Assembly (NCBI GenBank): GCA_938084845.1
Contig: CALKEB010000046.1
Coordinates: 1 to 64,000 of the forward strand
Direction of reading: 5' to 3'
Length of the DNA: 64,000 nt
From: an uncultured Polaribacter sp.
GTDB lineage: Bacteria; Bacteroidota; Bacteroidia; Flavobacteriales; Flavobacteriaceae
Shown: in pieces, positions 8,454 through 17,905 of the stretch
How positions within the stretch are numbered: the stretch's first letter is position 1
Layout: the number at the start of each line of letters is the position of its first letter
The notes under the pieces: generated by a model
Databases searched by the model: none
Seen by the model: only the letters and a program-made list of their open reading frames with translations
What the model was told of the DNA's origin: nothing
Program-made: the position numbers and the translations under genes

Positions 8454-9293
8454 ATGGCAAACATAAACATACAAGAATTATTAGATAGTGGTGTACATTT
8501 TGGACACTTAACTAGAAAATGGGATCCTAACATGGCTCCATATATCTATACAGAAAGAAATGGTGTACACATCATTGATTTGTATAAGACAGCAGCTAAA
8601 ATAGAAGAAACTTCAGAAGCACTTAAAAAAATTGCAAATTCTGGACGTAAAATTTTATTTGTAGCTACCAAAAAACAAGCAAAAGACATCGTTGCAGAAA
8701 AAGCGAAGAACATTAACATGCCTTACATTACTGAAAGATGGCCTGGAGGAATGTTAACTAACTTTGTAACTATTAGAAAAGCTGTTAAAAAAATGGCTTC
8801 TATTGATAGAATGAAACAAGATGGTTCTTTTGATGCATTGTCTAAAAGAGAAAAATTACAAATTAACCGTCAACGAGAAAAACTAGAAAAGAATTTAGGT
8901 TCTATTTCTGATATGACTCGTTTGCCTGGTGCTCTATTTGTAATTGACATTAAAAAAGAACACATTGCTGTAGCTGAAGCTCAGAAATTAAACATTCCTA
9001 TTTTTGCAATGGTAGATACAAACTCTGATCCAAGGTTAGTAGATTATGTAATTCCTGCCAATGATGATGCTTCTAAATCTATAGACAAAGTATTATCTTA
9101 TGTTTCTGATGCAGTTGCTGAAGGATTGTCTGAAAGAAAAGCTGACAAAGAAAAAGTAAAAGAAGCAAAAGCGCCAAAAGCTGAGAAAGCTCCTGCAAAA
9201 GAAGCGGATACTAAAGCAGTAGAAAAAGCTACTGAAGTAAAAGCAGAAGCAGTAGAAGCAAAGGCTGAGCAAAAAACTGAAGAAAAAAAATAA
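8454..9293 (+). CDS. rpsB: 30S ribosomal protein S2
   Basis: The small-subunit protein shows 'LLDSGVHFGHLTRKWDPNMAPYIYTERNGVHIIDL', 'FVATKKQA', 'RWPGGMLTNF' and 'PIFAMVDTNSDP', all S2 hallmarks. The ORF track starts at a TTG (8418) that would add 12 residues; I choose the ATG at 8454 because S2 proteins begin at 'MANINIQELLDSG' and the TTG lies inside the leader inverted repeat. This gives 279 residues. From about residue 230 on there is a long low-complexity tail rich in Ala, Lys and Glu. tsf follows after 26 nt. Confidence 0.96.
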   Translation: MANINIQELLDSGVHFGHLTRKWDPNMAPYIYTERNGVHIIDLYKTAAKIEETSEALKKIANSGRKILFVATKKQAKDIVAEKAKNINMPYITERWPGGMLTNFVTIRKAVKKMASIDRMKQDGSFDALSKREKLQINRQREKLEKNLGSISDMTRLPGALFVIDIKKEHIAVAEAQKLNIPIFAMVDTNSDPRLVDYVIPANDDASKSIDKVLSYVSDAVAEGLSERKADKEKVKEAKAPKAEKAPAKEADTKAVEKATEVKAEAVEAKAEQKTEEKK

Positions 9294-9319
9294 GTTTAAC
9301 TTTTAAATTATAACATAAC

Positions 9320-10291
9320 ATGGGAACAGTAAAAGTTAGTGCTGCTGATGTTAAAAAATTAAGAGAAGCTACTGGAGCTGGAATGATGGACTGTAAAAAG
9401 GCATTAGTTGAAGCAGGTGGTGATTTTGATCAAGCAATTGACGTTTTACGTAAAAAAGGTCAGAAAATTGCAGCAAAAAGAGCAGATAGAGAATCTACTG
9501 AAGGTGTTGCTGTAACAAGAATAAACGATGACAAAACTTTAGGTGTTGCTATTGTTTTAGCTTGTGAAACTGATTTTGTGGGTAAAAACGAGAAATTTGT
9601 TGCCTTAGGTGGTGAATTTGCAGATATTGCCTTAAACTGCGATAGTAAAGAAGCATTCTTAGCTGCAGATTTTGGCGGAATGACTGTTGCTGATAAATTA
9701 GTAGAACAAACTGGTGTTATTGGTGAAAAATTAGAAATTACTGCTTTTGAAAAGGTGGAAGCTGCTTATGTGGGTGCTTATACACACATTGGGAAAATTG
9801 CTGCTGTTGTAGGTTTGTCTGCTGTAGTAGATAATGCAGAAACTTTAGCAAAAGATGTAGCTATGCAGGTAGCTTCTATGGGAGCAACTACATTATCTTA
9901 CAAAGATTTTGATCCTGCTTACGTAGCTGCTGAAACAGAAGCTAGAATTGCAGTAATTGAAAAAGATAATATAGAGTTAGCTAGATTGGGTAAAACATTA
10001 AAGAATGTACCTCAATTTATTTCTATGTCTCAGTTAACTCCAGAAGTTTTAGCTCAAGCAGAAGCTGATGCAAAAGCACAATTAGCTGCTGAAGGAAAAC
10101 CAGAACAAATTTGGGATAGAATTTTACCAGGAAAAATGGAAAGATTTATTGCTGATAATACGACTCTAGATATGGAACAGTGTTTATTAGACCAAACATT
10201 CATAAAAGATGAAAAGAAAAATGTTGCTCAGTATGTAAATACCTATGGCGATATTAGTGTAGCATCTTTTAAAAGAGTTACTTTAGGATAA
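9320..10291 (+). CDS. tsf: Elongation factor Ts
   Basis: The 323-residue guanine nucleotide exchange factor for EF-Tu has an N-terminal UBA-like domain with 'VKKLREATGAGMMDCKKALVEAGGDFDQAIDVLRKKG' and the signature 'ETDFVGKNEKF', followed by two core subdomains that contact EF-Tu. It lies 26 nt downstream of rpsB, the standard rpsB-tsf order, and is followed by a strong bidirectional terminator. Confidence 0.98.
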   Translation: MGTVKVSAADVKKLREATGAGMMDCKKALVEAGGDFDQAIDVLRKKGQKIAAKRADRESTEGVAVTRINDDKTLGVAIVLACETDFVGKNEKFVALGGEFADIALNCDSKEAFLAADFGGMTVADKLVEQTGVIGEKLEITAFEKVEAAYVGAYTHIGKIAAVVGLSAVVDNAETLAKDVAMQVASMGATTLSYKDFDPAYVAAETEARIAVIEKDNIELARLGKTLKNVPQFISMSQLTPEVLAQAEADAKAQLAAEGKPEQIWDRILPGKMERFIADNTTLDMEQCLLDQTFIKDEKKNVAQYVNTYGDISVASFKRVTLG

Positions 10292-10306
10292 TTTTATCTT
10301 TAGCAT

Positions 10307-10341
10307 AAAAAAAGCCTCGCAAATTGCGAGGCTTTTTTAGT
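10307..10341. terminator. Bidirectional terminator between tsf and the rhodanese gene
   Basis: AAAGCCTCGC (10311-10320) pairs with GCGAGGCTTT (10326-10335) around AAATT, flanked by A-run on the left and T-run on the right. It ends tsf on the plus strand and the leftward sulfur gene run on the minus strand. Confidence 0.9.
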
Positions 10342-10349
10342 TTATACAA

Positions 10350-10715
10350 TTACTGCGCTGACTTCCACGCGTCATAACCTCCTAAGACATTTATAGCTTT
10401 AAATCCTTTAGACGTTAAAATTTTTACTGCTTTTAAACTTCTGTTGCCACTTCTGCAATACACATAAATGGTTTTTTCTGAATCAAATTTTTTAGCCACT
10501 TGTGCTGTAAAATCACTTTCAAAATAATTCGAGAATTTAGCTCCCTTGATATACCCTTGTTCAATTTCTTTGGGTGTTCTAACATCTAAGAGCTGTAATT
10601 CTTTTTTTAATATTAATACCTCTAAATCTTTGGTAGTAATAGATGAAGAGTTCTCTTGAGAACTACAGTTCCAAAACATCATACTAACCACTACTACTAG
10701 TATATATTTTTGCAT
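10350..10715 (-). CDS. Rhodanese-domain lipoprotein
   Basis: The 121-residue protein has a short signal peptide with lipobox ending at Cys17 ('FWNC-SSQ'), so it is probably a lipoprotein of the cell envelope. The single rhodanese domain has 'LLDVRTPKEIEQGYIKGA' and the active-site loop 'CRSGNRS' with Cys87. Rhodaneses carry sulfane sulfur as a cysteine persulfide. It begins one nucleotide after the CstB-like gene and is the last gene of the leftward run, so it may hand sulfur on from outside the cytoplasm. The acceptor is unknown. Confidence 0.85.
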   Translation of the reverse strand: MQKYILVVVVSMMFWNCSSQENSSSITTKDLEVLILKKELQLLDVRTPKEIEQGYIKGAKFSNYFESDFTAQVAKKFDSEKTIYVYCRSGNRSLKAVKILTSKGFKAINVLGGYDAWKSAQ

Positions 10716-10716
10716 C

Positions 10717-12123
10717 CTATTTTAATGTTGATGGGCAAACTGCAGCAGTTCTTTCTATTGTTGTTTTCTTTATAGCACCATAACCGCCTGCAACATCTAC
10801 AACATTATGAAACCCTCTGGCTTTTAGAATAGACGCTGCAATTACAGATCGGTATCCGCCTGCACAATGAATGTAGAAGGTTTCTTTTTTTGGAAACGAT
10901 GAAACATAGTCATTTAAAAAATCTAAAGGAGTACTCTCTGCTACTTTTATATGTTCACTTGCATATTCTCCTGGTTTTCTTACATCAAAAACAGGTACAT
11001 TATTGTTTATCTTATCGGAAAGTTCTTCTGCAGAAATAGAAAGTAAAGTATCTACTTCTTTACCAGATTTTTGCCAAGTATTGAAACCACCCTCTAAAAA
11101 CCCTAACACGTTATCAAAACCTACTCGAGATAATCTTGTAATAACTTCTTCTTCTCTTCCTTCTTTAGATACTAGTACAATAGGCTGTTTTATATCTTTG
11201 ATTAATGCGCCAACCCAAGGTGCAAAACCACCATCTATTCCTATAAAAATTGATTGTGGTATAAATCCGTTTATAAATTCCGTTTGATGCCTAACATCTA
11301 AAATTACAGCTCCAGTTTCATTGGCTACTGACTCAAACTCTTCTACTTTTAATGGTTTTATAGAAGTTTCTATAACACTTTCTATATCTGTATAGCCTTC
11401 TTTATTTAATTTTACGTTTAATGGAAAATAGGCAGGTGGTGGCAACAACCCATCTGTGACCTCTTTTACAAAATCGGCTTTAGACATGTCTGCTCTTAGG
11501 GCATAATTGGTTTTCTTTTGATTGCCAATAGTACCTACTGTTTCTTTGCTTAGATTTTTACCACAAGCAGAACCAGCACCATGTGCAGGATATACAATTA
11601 CATCATCTTCGAGTGTCATTACTTTATGACGCAAACTATCAAACAAAAAACCTGCTAAATCGGTTTCTGTAATATTCCCTTTTTGTGCCAAATCTGGCCT
11701 ACCAACATCCCCTAAAAAGAGGGTGTCTCCACTAAAAATTGCATGGTCTTTACCCTGGTTGTCTTTAAGCAAGTAGCAAGTACTTTCCATAGTGTGACCT
11801 GGAGTATGCAGAGCAGTAATGGTAATATCTCCTAATTGAAAAACTTGATGGTCTTTTGCAATTAGTGAATTAAAATTAGTTTTAGCTGTTGGCCCATATA
11901 CAATAGTTGCCCCTGTTTTTTCTGATAAGGTAACGTGTCCGCTAACAAAATCGGCATGGAAATGGGTTTCAAAAATGTACTTTATTTTTGCATCGTCTGC
12001 AGCTGCTTTATCTATATATTGCTGTACTTCTCGTAAAGGATCAATAATAGCTACTTCGCCATTACTTTCTATATAATACGCGCCTTGTGCAAGGCATCCT
12101 GTATAAATTTGTTCTATTTTCAA
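10717..12123 (-). CDS. CstB-like persulfide dioxygenase fused to two rhodanese domains
   Basis: Three parts are visible in 468 residues. The N-terminal metallo-beta-lactamase domain (about 1-240) has 'THFHADFVSGH' (His54, His56, Asp58), 'HTPGHTMEST' and 'SGDTLFLGDVGRPDL', as in ETHE1/CstB persulfide dioxygenases that oxidise glutathione or other persulfides to sulfite. A first rhodanese-like domain (about 265-360) has 'VSKEGREEE' where the catalytic Cys loop should be, so it is inactive. The second (about 370-450) has 'HCAGGYRS' with Cys420 and looks active. This dioxygenase, pseudo-rhodanese, rhodanese order is that of CstB. The neighbours, a rhodanese lipoprotein and a SulP transporter, support a role in sulfane-sulfur oxidation. 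Confidence 0.85.
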   Translation of the reverse strand: MKIEQIYTGCLAQGAYYIESNGEVAIIDPLREVQQYIDKAAADDAKIKYIFETHFHADFVSGHVTLSEKTGATIVYGPTAKTNFNSLIAKDHQVFQLGDITITALHTPGHTMESTCYLLKDNQGKDHAIFSGDTLFLGDVGRPDLAQKGNITETDLAGFLFDSLRHKVMTLEDDVIVYPAHGAGSACGKNLSKETVGTIGNQKKTNYALRADMSKADFVKEVTDGLLPPPAYFPLNVKLNKEGYTDIESVIETSIKPLKVEEFESVANETGAVILDVRHQTEFINGFIPQSIFIGIDGGFAPWVGALIKDIKQPIVLVSKEGREEEVITRLSRVGFDNVLGFLEGGFNTWQKSGKEVDTLLSISAEELSDKINNNVPVFDVRKPGEYASEHIKVAESTPLDFLNDYVSSFPKKETFYIHCAGGYRSVIAASILKARGFHNVVDVAGGYGAIKKTTIERTAAVCPSTLK

Positions 12124-12174
12124 TGTGATTTAATTTTATAGTTATCTACTTAAAGTGCTGTTATACCTTGTTAT

Positions 12175-13902
12175 TTAATTATAAGATTGGTGAATGTATT
12201 TTGCGAATTTTTCTTGATGTTTTCGGTCTCCTGTTTTATAATACTTTACTGCTTGATTTGCTCTCATGAAAAAATGGTGAATGTCTATAATTTCTAAAAA
12301 TCCACTTTTAAATAAATCGTCTCGTACAGGTCCTTTTACACCCGCAAAATAAAAAGTAACTCCTTTCTTTTTATAATATCGTACCCGTTCTTTTAGCATT
12401 TCTACCCCTGTACTATCTACTCTGTTGATACTTTCTGCATCTAAAACAATTAATTTTAACGCAGTTCCTTTTTTTAAGGTCATCTCTTCCAAATTATCTC
12501 TAAAATAACTAGCATTTGCATAAAATAACTGCGCATCAAAACGAAATACTAAAATATCATCTTCTAAAACAACTTCTTCAAAACGATTTTTATTTCGATA
12601 GAAATTAGAGTTAGGCACCTTCCCTAATTCGGTAACATAAGGCTTAGAAGTTCTATAAATCAAGACGATTAAAGAGAACCCTACACCTTCTATAATTCCG
12701 TACTCAATTCCTAAACACAGTGTGGCTATAAATGTAGAGACCATTAACCAAAAATCTAATTTGTTAACACGCCATAAATACGAAGCTTCTTTTACATTAA
12801 TAAGGTTAAAAACAGCAACTATAATAATGGCCGCTAATACTGTTTTAGGCAAATAATAAAATAAAGGAGTTAAAAATAGAAGGGTAATAACCACCATTAG
12901 AACAGAAATTAAAGATGCCATTCCTGTTTTAGCCCCACTCTCTGCATTAATTGCAGATCTGGAAAAACTAGATGTTGATGGGTATGCTTTAAAAAAAGAA
13001 CCAAAAATATTACTTAACCCTAATGCGATAAGTTCTTGGTTAGGACGTATTCTATATTCATCTTGTTTGGCTTCTAATGACTTTCCAATAGAAATAGTTT
13101 CTAAAAAACCAACCATAACTAGGGTTAACGCAATGGGTAAAAGTTCTTTTATTTGATCTAACTCAAATTCAGGTACCCCAAAAAAAGGCAATCCAGACGG
13201 AATTTCTTTTACAATAGCAACATCATTAAATGAAGTTCCAAAAAACTTCATAATTAAAATACCTAGTATAACCACTAGTAACGCACTTGGTAACTTTTTA
13301 TTTATCATTCTTAAAATTATAATAAGAACAACTGATGCCAAACCAATAACAGTAGTGTGGAGATTAAAAGTAGAGAACTGTTTCCAAATGTCTAAAATAA
13401 TGTATTGAATTTGGTCACTCTGAAAAAAATCTACTCCAAATAAATTTCTAAATTGATTTAAGCCAATAATTAAGGCAACAGCAGAAGTAAAGCCTGTAAT
13501 AACAGGTTTTGATAAAAAATTAACAATAAAACCTAAGCTAAAAATACCTAATAGAAACTGAATAACCCCTACTAATAAAGCTAACAAAATAGCTATAGAA
13601 ATATAACTTTCAGAGCCTGCTAATGCTAACGTAGAAACACCCGTTGCTACAATTAAAGAATCCATAGCCACAGGCCCTATGGCTACTTGCCTAGAAGAAC
13701 CAAAAATGGCATAAAGTATCTGCGGCACTAAAGCACAATACAACCCATAAATTGGAGGCAACCCTGCGATAAGTGCATAAGCAATACCTTGGGGTATTAA
13801 AACAATACCAACTGTAATCCCCGCTATTAAATCTCCTTTAAATAATGAAGGTTTATAGTTAGGTAACCACTCTAATATTGGTAAGATTTTTTTAATATTC
13901 AT
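12175..13902 (-). CDS. SulP family anion transporter with STAS domain
   Basis: The 575-residue membrane protein has the SLC26/SulP core of many hydrophobic segments, with the family motifs 'GDLIAGITVGIVLIPQGIAYALIAGLPPIYGLYCALVP' and 'SSRQVAIGPVAM' at the N-terminus. A cytoplasmic STAS domain covers about 435-555, including 'LIVLDAESINRVDSTGVEML'. Family members move sulfate, bicarbonate or other anions. It lies between ruvB and the persulfide dioxygenase gene on the same strand with gaps of 25 and 51 nt, so sulfate or sulfite linked to sulfur oxidation is the likely cargo. That substrate is inference. Confidence 0.88.
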   Translation of the reverse strand: MNIKKILPILEWLPNYKPSLFKGDLIAGITVGIVLIPQGIAYALIAGLPPIYGLYCALVPQILYAIFGSSRQVAIGPVAMDSLIVATGVSTLALAGSESYISIAILLALLVGVIQFLLGIFSLGFIVNFLSKPVITGFTSAVALIIGLNQFRNLFGVDFFQSDQIQYIILDIWKQFSTFNLHTTVIGLASVVLIIILRMINKKLPSALLVVILGILIMKFFGTSFNDVAIVKEIPSGLPFFGVPEFELDQIKELLPIALTLVMVGFLETISIGKSLEAKQDEYRIRPNQELIALGLSNIFGSFFKAYPSTSSFSRSAINAESGAKTGMASLISVLMVVITLLFLTPLFYYLPKTVLAAIIIVAVFNLINVKEASYLWRVNKLDFWLMVSTFIATLCLGIEYGIIEGVGFSLIVLIYRTSKPYVTELGKVPNSNFYRNKNRFEEVVLEDDILVFRFDAQLFYANASYFRDNLEEMTLKKGTALKLIVLDAESINRVDSTGVEMLKERVRYYKKKGVTFYFAGVKGPVRDDLFKSGFLEIIDIHHFFMRANQAVKYYKTGDRKHQEKFAKYIHQSYN

Positions 13903-13927
13903 TTCAAAAAAAATACTCTTAATAGTT

Positions 13928-14950
13928 TTAAAATAATTCTCCTGGGCTTCTTCCTTTTGTTCTTCCTAAATGTTGGTACGCTAACGCTGTAACTTCCCTA
14001 CCTCTTGGAGTTCTCATTATAAATCCTTGCTGAATTAAAAAGGGTTCATAGACTTCCTCTATGGTCTCTGTATTTTCTGAAACAGCAGTAGCTATGGTAC
14101 TTATACCAACTGGCCCTCCCTTAAATTTATCAATAATTGTTATTAAAATCTTATTATCCATCTCATCTAATCCATGTGCATCTACATTAAGGGCTTTTAA
14201 GGCATATTTTGCGATTTGGATGGTAATGTTACCATCTCCTTTTATCTGAGCAAAATCTCTTACCCTACGTAATAAAGCATTTGCTATTCTTGGAGTTCCT
14301 CTACTTCTTCCAGCAATTTCTATCGCAGCTTCCATAGCAATAGGAACAGAGAGTATAGAGGCACTTCTTTGTATAATGGATGTTAATAGTTCTGTAGAGT
14401 AATAATGCAAACGACTACTGATTCCAAAACGGGCTCTCATTGGTGCTGTTAACAAACCAGAACGTGTAGTGGCCCCGATTAAGGTAAATTGCTCTAAATT
14501 AATTTGAACGGTTCTAGCGTTTGGACCAGACTCAATCATAATATCAATTTTATAATCTTCCATAGCAGAATACAAATATTCTTCTACGATTGGACTTAAC
14601 CTATGAATTTCATCTATAAATAAAACATCTCTCTCATCTAAGTTTGTAAGTAGCCCTGCAAGATCTCCTGGTTTATCTAGAACCGGTCCAGAAGTAACTT
14701 TAATCCCTACACCTAGTTCATTTGCTAAAATGTGTGCTAAGGTTGTTTTTCCTAAACCAGGTGGTCCATGAAAAAGTGTATGATCTAAAGCTTCTCCTCT
14801 TTGATTGGCAGCTGCTACAAAAATCTTTAAATTTTCTAATGCTTGATCTTGCCCTGTAAAATCATCAAAAGAGAGTGGACGTAATTTTTTTTCTACATCT
14901 AATTCTTCATTAGAATAATCAGTGTTTTCAGGATTCAAGTTTTCGTTCAT
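13928..14950 (-). CDS. ruvB: Holliday junction branch migration helicase RuvB
   Basis: AAA+ ATPase of 340 residues that drives branch migration of Holliday junctions with RuvA. Visible are the N-terminal '[12 protein letters not shown]', Walker A 'GPPGLGKT' (62-69), Walker B '[10 protein letters not shown]', sensor 1 '[11 protein letters not shown]', and the C-terminal winged helix with 'RTPRGREVT'. ruvA and ruvC are not in the window. It heads the leftward run into the SulP gene (25-nt gap), an unusual pairing that probably reflects only co-orientation. Confidence 0.97.
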   Translation of the reverse strand: MNENLNPENTDYSNEELDVEKKLRPLSFDDFTGQDQALENLKIFVAAANQRGEALDHTLFHGPPGLGKTTLAHILANELGVGIKVTSGPVLDKPGDLAGLLTNLDERDVLFIDEIHRLSPIVEEYLYSAMEDYKIDIMIESGPNARTVQINLEQFTLIGATTRSGLLTAPMRARFGISSRLHYYSTELLTSIIQRSASILSVPIAMEAAIEIAGRSRGTPRIANALLRRVRDFAQIKGDGNITIQIAKYALKALNVDAHGLDEMDNKILITIIDKFKGGPVGISTIATAVSENTETIEEVYEPFLIQQGFIMRTPRGREVTALAYQHLGRTKGRSPGELF

Positions 14951-15004
14951 AGAAACAAAGATAATGGAAATTAAAAAACCTATTTGTAAGTTTTGTTACA
15001 AAGC

Positions 15005-15040
15005 AAAAAGCCTTTCCAGAATTGGAAAGGCTTTGTCTTT
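15005..15040 (-). terminator. Terminator downstream of the cytochrome oxidase operon
   Basis: AAAGCCTTTCCA (15007-15018) pairs perfectly with TGGAAAGGCTTT (15023-15034) around GAAT: a 12-bp stem. Read leftwards it is followed by TTTTTGCTTTG. It closes the operon that ends with the subunit I gene. Confidence 0.85.
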
Positions 15041-15052
15041 TTTAAATAATAT

Positions 15053-16834
15053 TTATGAGGGCTCTTCGCCTTCTAATAATGGTGTGGTTTGTGGTACAAA
15101 ATCTGCACCATGCAAGTAATCACTATCATCATCATTTGCATCTACACGTTTACTGTAGTCGTAAGCCCATCTATGAACCTCTGGCAATTTACCTGGCCAG
15201 TTACCATGAATATGCTCTACAGGTGTTGTCCATTCTAAAGTGTTAGATTTCCATGGATTTTGAGTTGCTTTTTCTCCCCTGTATATTGAGATGAAATAGT
15301 TGGCCAAGAAAATTATTTGTGCAGCACCCCCAACTAATGCAAAAATGGTAATTACTACATTAATGTCTGCTAAATCGTTAAACATTGGAAAGGCTGTATT
15401 AGAATAATACCTTCTTGGTAAACCTGCTAGTCCAATAAAATGCATTGGCCAAAATACACCATAAGAACAGATTATTGTTATCCAGAAATGCCAATATCCC
15501 ATTTTTTTATTCATCATTCTACCGTACATTTTCGGGAACCAATGATAAATTCCTGCATACATTCCAAATATGGCAGATACCCCCATTACTAGGTGAAAGT
15601 GTGCAACCACAAAATAAGTATCATGAATGTTTATATCTAAAGCAGAATCTCCTAAAACAAGACCCGTTAATCCACCTGTTACAAAAGTAGAAACTAATCC
15701 TATAGAAAATAACATGGCAGGATTTAATTGTAGGTTTCCTTTCCATAAAGTAGTTACATAGTTAAATGCTTTTACTGCAGATGGAATGGCAATTAATAAC
15801 GTCGTAAAGGTAAATACAGATCCTAAGAAAGGATTCATCCCTGAAATAAACATATGGTGCCCCCAAACTATCGTAGATAAAAAGGCAATTGCCATAATAG
15901 ACATTACCATTGCTCTATAACCAAATATTGGTTTTCTAGCATTTGTAGAGATAACTTCTGAGGTAATCCCTAGCGCTGGTAATAAAACAATATAAACCTC
16001 TGGATGTCCTAAAAACCAAAATAAATGTTCGAACAATACAGGAGAACCTCCTTGATAATGTAAAACTTCTCCGGAGATAAATATATCTGATAAATAGAAA
16101 GAAGTTCCAAAACTTCTATCAAACACTAATAATAATGCTGCAGATAATAATACTGGGAAAGAAACAACACCTATAATTGCAGTGATAAAGAATGCCCAAA
16201 TTGTTAATGGCAATCTTGTCATTTTCATTCCTTTTGTTCTTAAATTTAATACGGTAACAATATAATTTAAGGCTCCGATTAAAGATGAAGCAATAAAAAT
16301 AGCCATCGAAACTAACCAAAGTGTCATTCCTGCTCCAGAACCTGGAATTGCTTGTGGTAATGCACTAAGAGGTGGGTAAACTGTCCAACCTGCAGAAGCT
16401 GGTCCAGCCTCCACAAAAAGTGAAATAACCATTATAACACTAGATAAGAAAAACAACCAATAAGAAATCATGTTTAAAAAACCAGATGCCATATCTCTAG
16501 CTCCAATTTGCAATGGAATTAATAAGTTAGAAAATGTACCACTTAAACCAGCAGTTAATACAAAGAATACCATAATAGTTCCATGTATTGTTACTAGTGC
16601 TAAATAAATATCTGGACTCATTACTCCATCTGTTTGATGTCTTCCTAAGAATGCTTCAATAATAGAAAATGAAGTATCTGGCCACGCTAATTGTAAACGA
16701 AATAACATTGACATTAACACGGCAATAATTCCCATAAACATTCCTGTAATTAGGAATTGCTTTGAAATCATTTTGTGATCTTGGCTAAAAATATATTTTG
16801 TTACAAATGTTTCTTTATGATGGTGATCTGACAT
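15053..16834 (-). CDS. ctaD: Cytochrome c oxidase subunit I (aa3 type)
   Basis: The 593-residue heme-copper oxidase catalytic subunit has about 12 membrane segments. The low-spin heme ligand is in 'TIHGTIMVFF'. The CuB His-Tyr pair is in 'GHPEVYIVLLP', typical of A-type oxidases. Two further CuB histidines are in 'WGHHMF', and the histidines for heme a3 and heme a are in 'VAHFHLVMG'. It is the last gene of the alternative complex III operon, 31 nt after subunit II. Complex III and oxidase encoded together agree with the supercomplex known from Flavobacterium. Subunits III and IV are not in the window. Confidence 0.96.
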   Translation of the reverse strand: MSDHHHKETFVTKYIFSQDHKMISKQFLITGMFMGIIAVLMSMLFRLQLAWPDTSFSIIEAFLGRHQTDGVMSPDIYLALVTIHGTIMVFFVLTAGLSGTFSNLLIPLQIGARDMASGFLNMISYWLFFLSSVIMVISLFVEAGPASAGWTVYPPLSALPQAIPGSGAGMTLWLVSMAIFIASSLIGALNYIVTVLNLRTKGMKMTRLPLTIWAFFITAIIGVVSFPVLLSAALLLVFDRSFGTSFYLSDIFISGEVLHYQGGSPVLFEHLFWFLGHPEVYIVLLPALGITSEVISTNARKPIFGYRAMVMSIMAIAFLSTIVWGHHMFISGMNPFLGSVFTFTTLLIAIPSAVKAFNYVTTLWKGNLQLNPAMLFSIGLVSTFVTGGLTGLVLGDSALDINIHDTYFVVAHFHLVMGVSAIFGMYAGIYHWFPKMYGRMMNKKMGYWHFWITIICSYGVFWPMHFIGLAGLPRRYYSNTAFPMFNDLADINVVITIFALVGGAAQIIFLANYFISIYRGEKATQNPWKSNTLEWTTPVEHIHGNWPGKLPEVHRWAYDYSKRVDANDDDSDYLHGADFVPQTTPLLEGEEPS

Positions 16835-16865
16835 AATAATGTGATTTGTAGTATCTTTTAATTAA

Positions 16866-17870
16866 TTATTGAATAACTGTTGCTAACGTTGGTTGTTCAG
16901 AAACCCAAGCTTCATATTCTTCTTGTTCTACAACCGTGATTTTCATTTGCATACTATAGTGAGAGGTTCCACAAATTTTATTACATAGTAATAAGTAATC
17001 AAATTCATAAAAATCTTCTCCTTTTGCTGCTCTGATTTTATTAATTCCTTTTGTTTTTTCTCTTACTTCAGATTGCATTCTCATTTCCTCTGTTGTATAT
17101 TTTGGAGTAAAAGCAAACTCTGTAACCATCCCTGGAACACAATTCATCTGTGCTCTAAAATGGGGCATGTAAGCTGAGTGTAAAACATCTTGAGATCTGA
17201 ACTTAAAATGCACTTTTTTCCCTTTAGGTAAATACAATTCAGTAACTTGTTTATCATCTTGTGCATTAACATCAGACATGTCTACACCCATTGTATTGAT
17301 TCCTTTAATGTAGTTTACATTACCAGCACCTAAGGTATTATCGTCTCCTGCATAACGAGCATGCCAACCCCATTGGTATGCATACACTTCTATAACAACG
17401 GCATCTTCATCTTCAATATCCATTACGTTGTTCCATTGCCATAAACCATAGCCGATTAGTATGACTAAAACAACTGCTGGGATAATAGTCCAAATCATTT
17501 CTAATTTGTGACTGTCTGCATAAAATTTAGCCTTGTTATTTTTATTTCCTCTGTACTTAAAAGTAAAGTAAAAAATTAAAAACTGCATGATAAATTGTAC
17601 AATACCAATTAACCAAAAAGTGATATTAAATAAACGATCATCGTGTTCTCCTTCAATTGAGGCAGACTCAGGTAACATAATCACATTCATTGCAATTAAA
17701 CAGTAAATCATCATGGCATATAAAAACACCATAAAGTATATTGCGTATTTACCTTGCTTTGCGTTGTCTTCATCGTTAGCAATAACACCTCTAAAATCTA
17801 GGATTCTAGTGATTTGCCAAACACTTACACCCATTGCAACACCTATAAAAATATAAAATAGAGCTAGCAT
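16866..17870 (-). CDS. ctaC: Cytochrome c oxidase subunit II
   Basis: The 334-residue subunit has an N-terminal hydrophobic segment (about 1-20), further ones near 45-65 and 85-105, then one near 130-145, and a periplasmic cupredoxin domain. The CuA site is present: an upstream His in 'DVLHSAYMPHFRAQMNCVPGM' and the loop 'CNKICGTSHYSM' (Cys296, Cys300, His304, Met307). The usual glutamate between the cysteines is replaced by lysine. No fused cytochrome c domain follows. It lies between actF (35-nt gap) and the subunit I gene. It accepts electrons from the complex III cytochromes. Confidence 0.94.
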   Translation of the reverse strand: MLALFYIFIGVAMGVSVWQITRILDFRGVIANDEDNAKQGKYAIYFMVFLYAMMIYCLIAMNVIMLPESASIEGEHDDRLFNITFWLIGIVQFIMQFLIFYFTFKYRGNKNNKAKFYADSHKLEMIWTIIPAVVLVILIGYGLWQWNNVMDIEDEDAVVIEVYAYQWGWHARYAGDDNTLGAGNVNYIKGINTMGVDMSDVNAQDDKQVTELYLPKGKKVHFKFRSQDVLHSAYMPHFRAQMNCVPGMVTEFAFTPKYTTEEMRMQSEVREKTKGINKIRAAKGEDFYEFDYLLLCNKICGTSHYSMQMKITVVEQEEYEAWVSEQPTLATVIQ

Positions 17871-17905
17871 ATATATCTTTTCTTAATTATTTAATTCTTA
17901 ATTTA

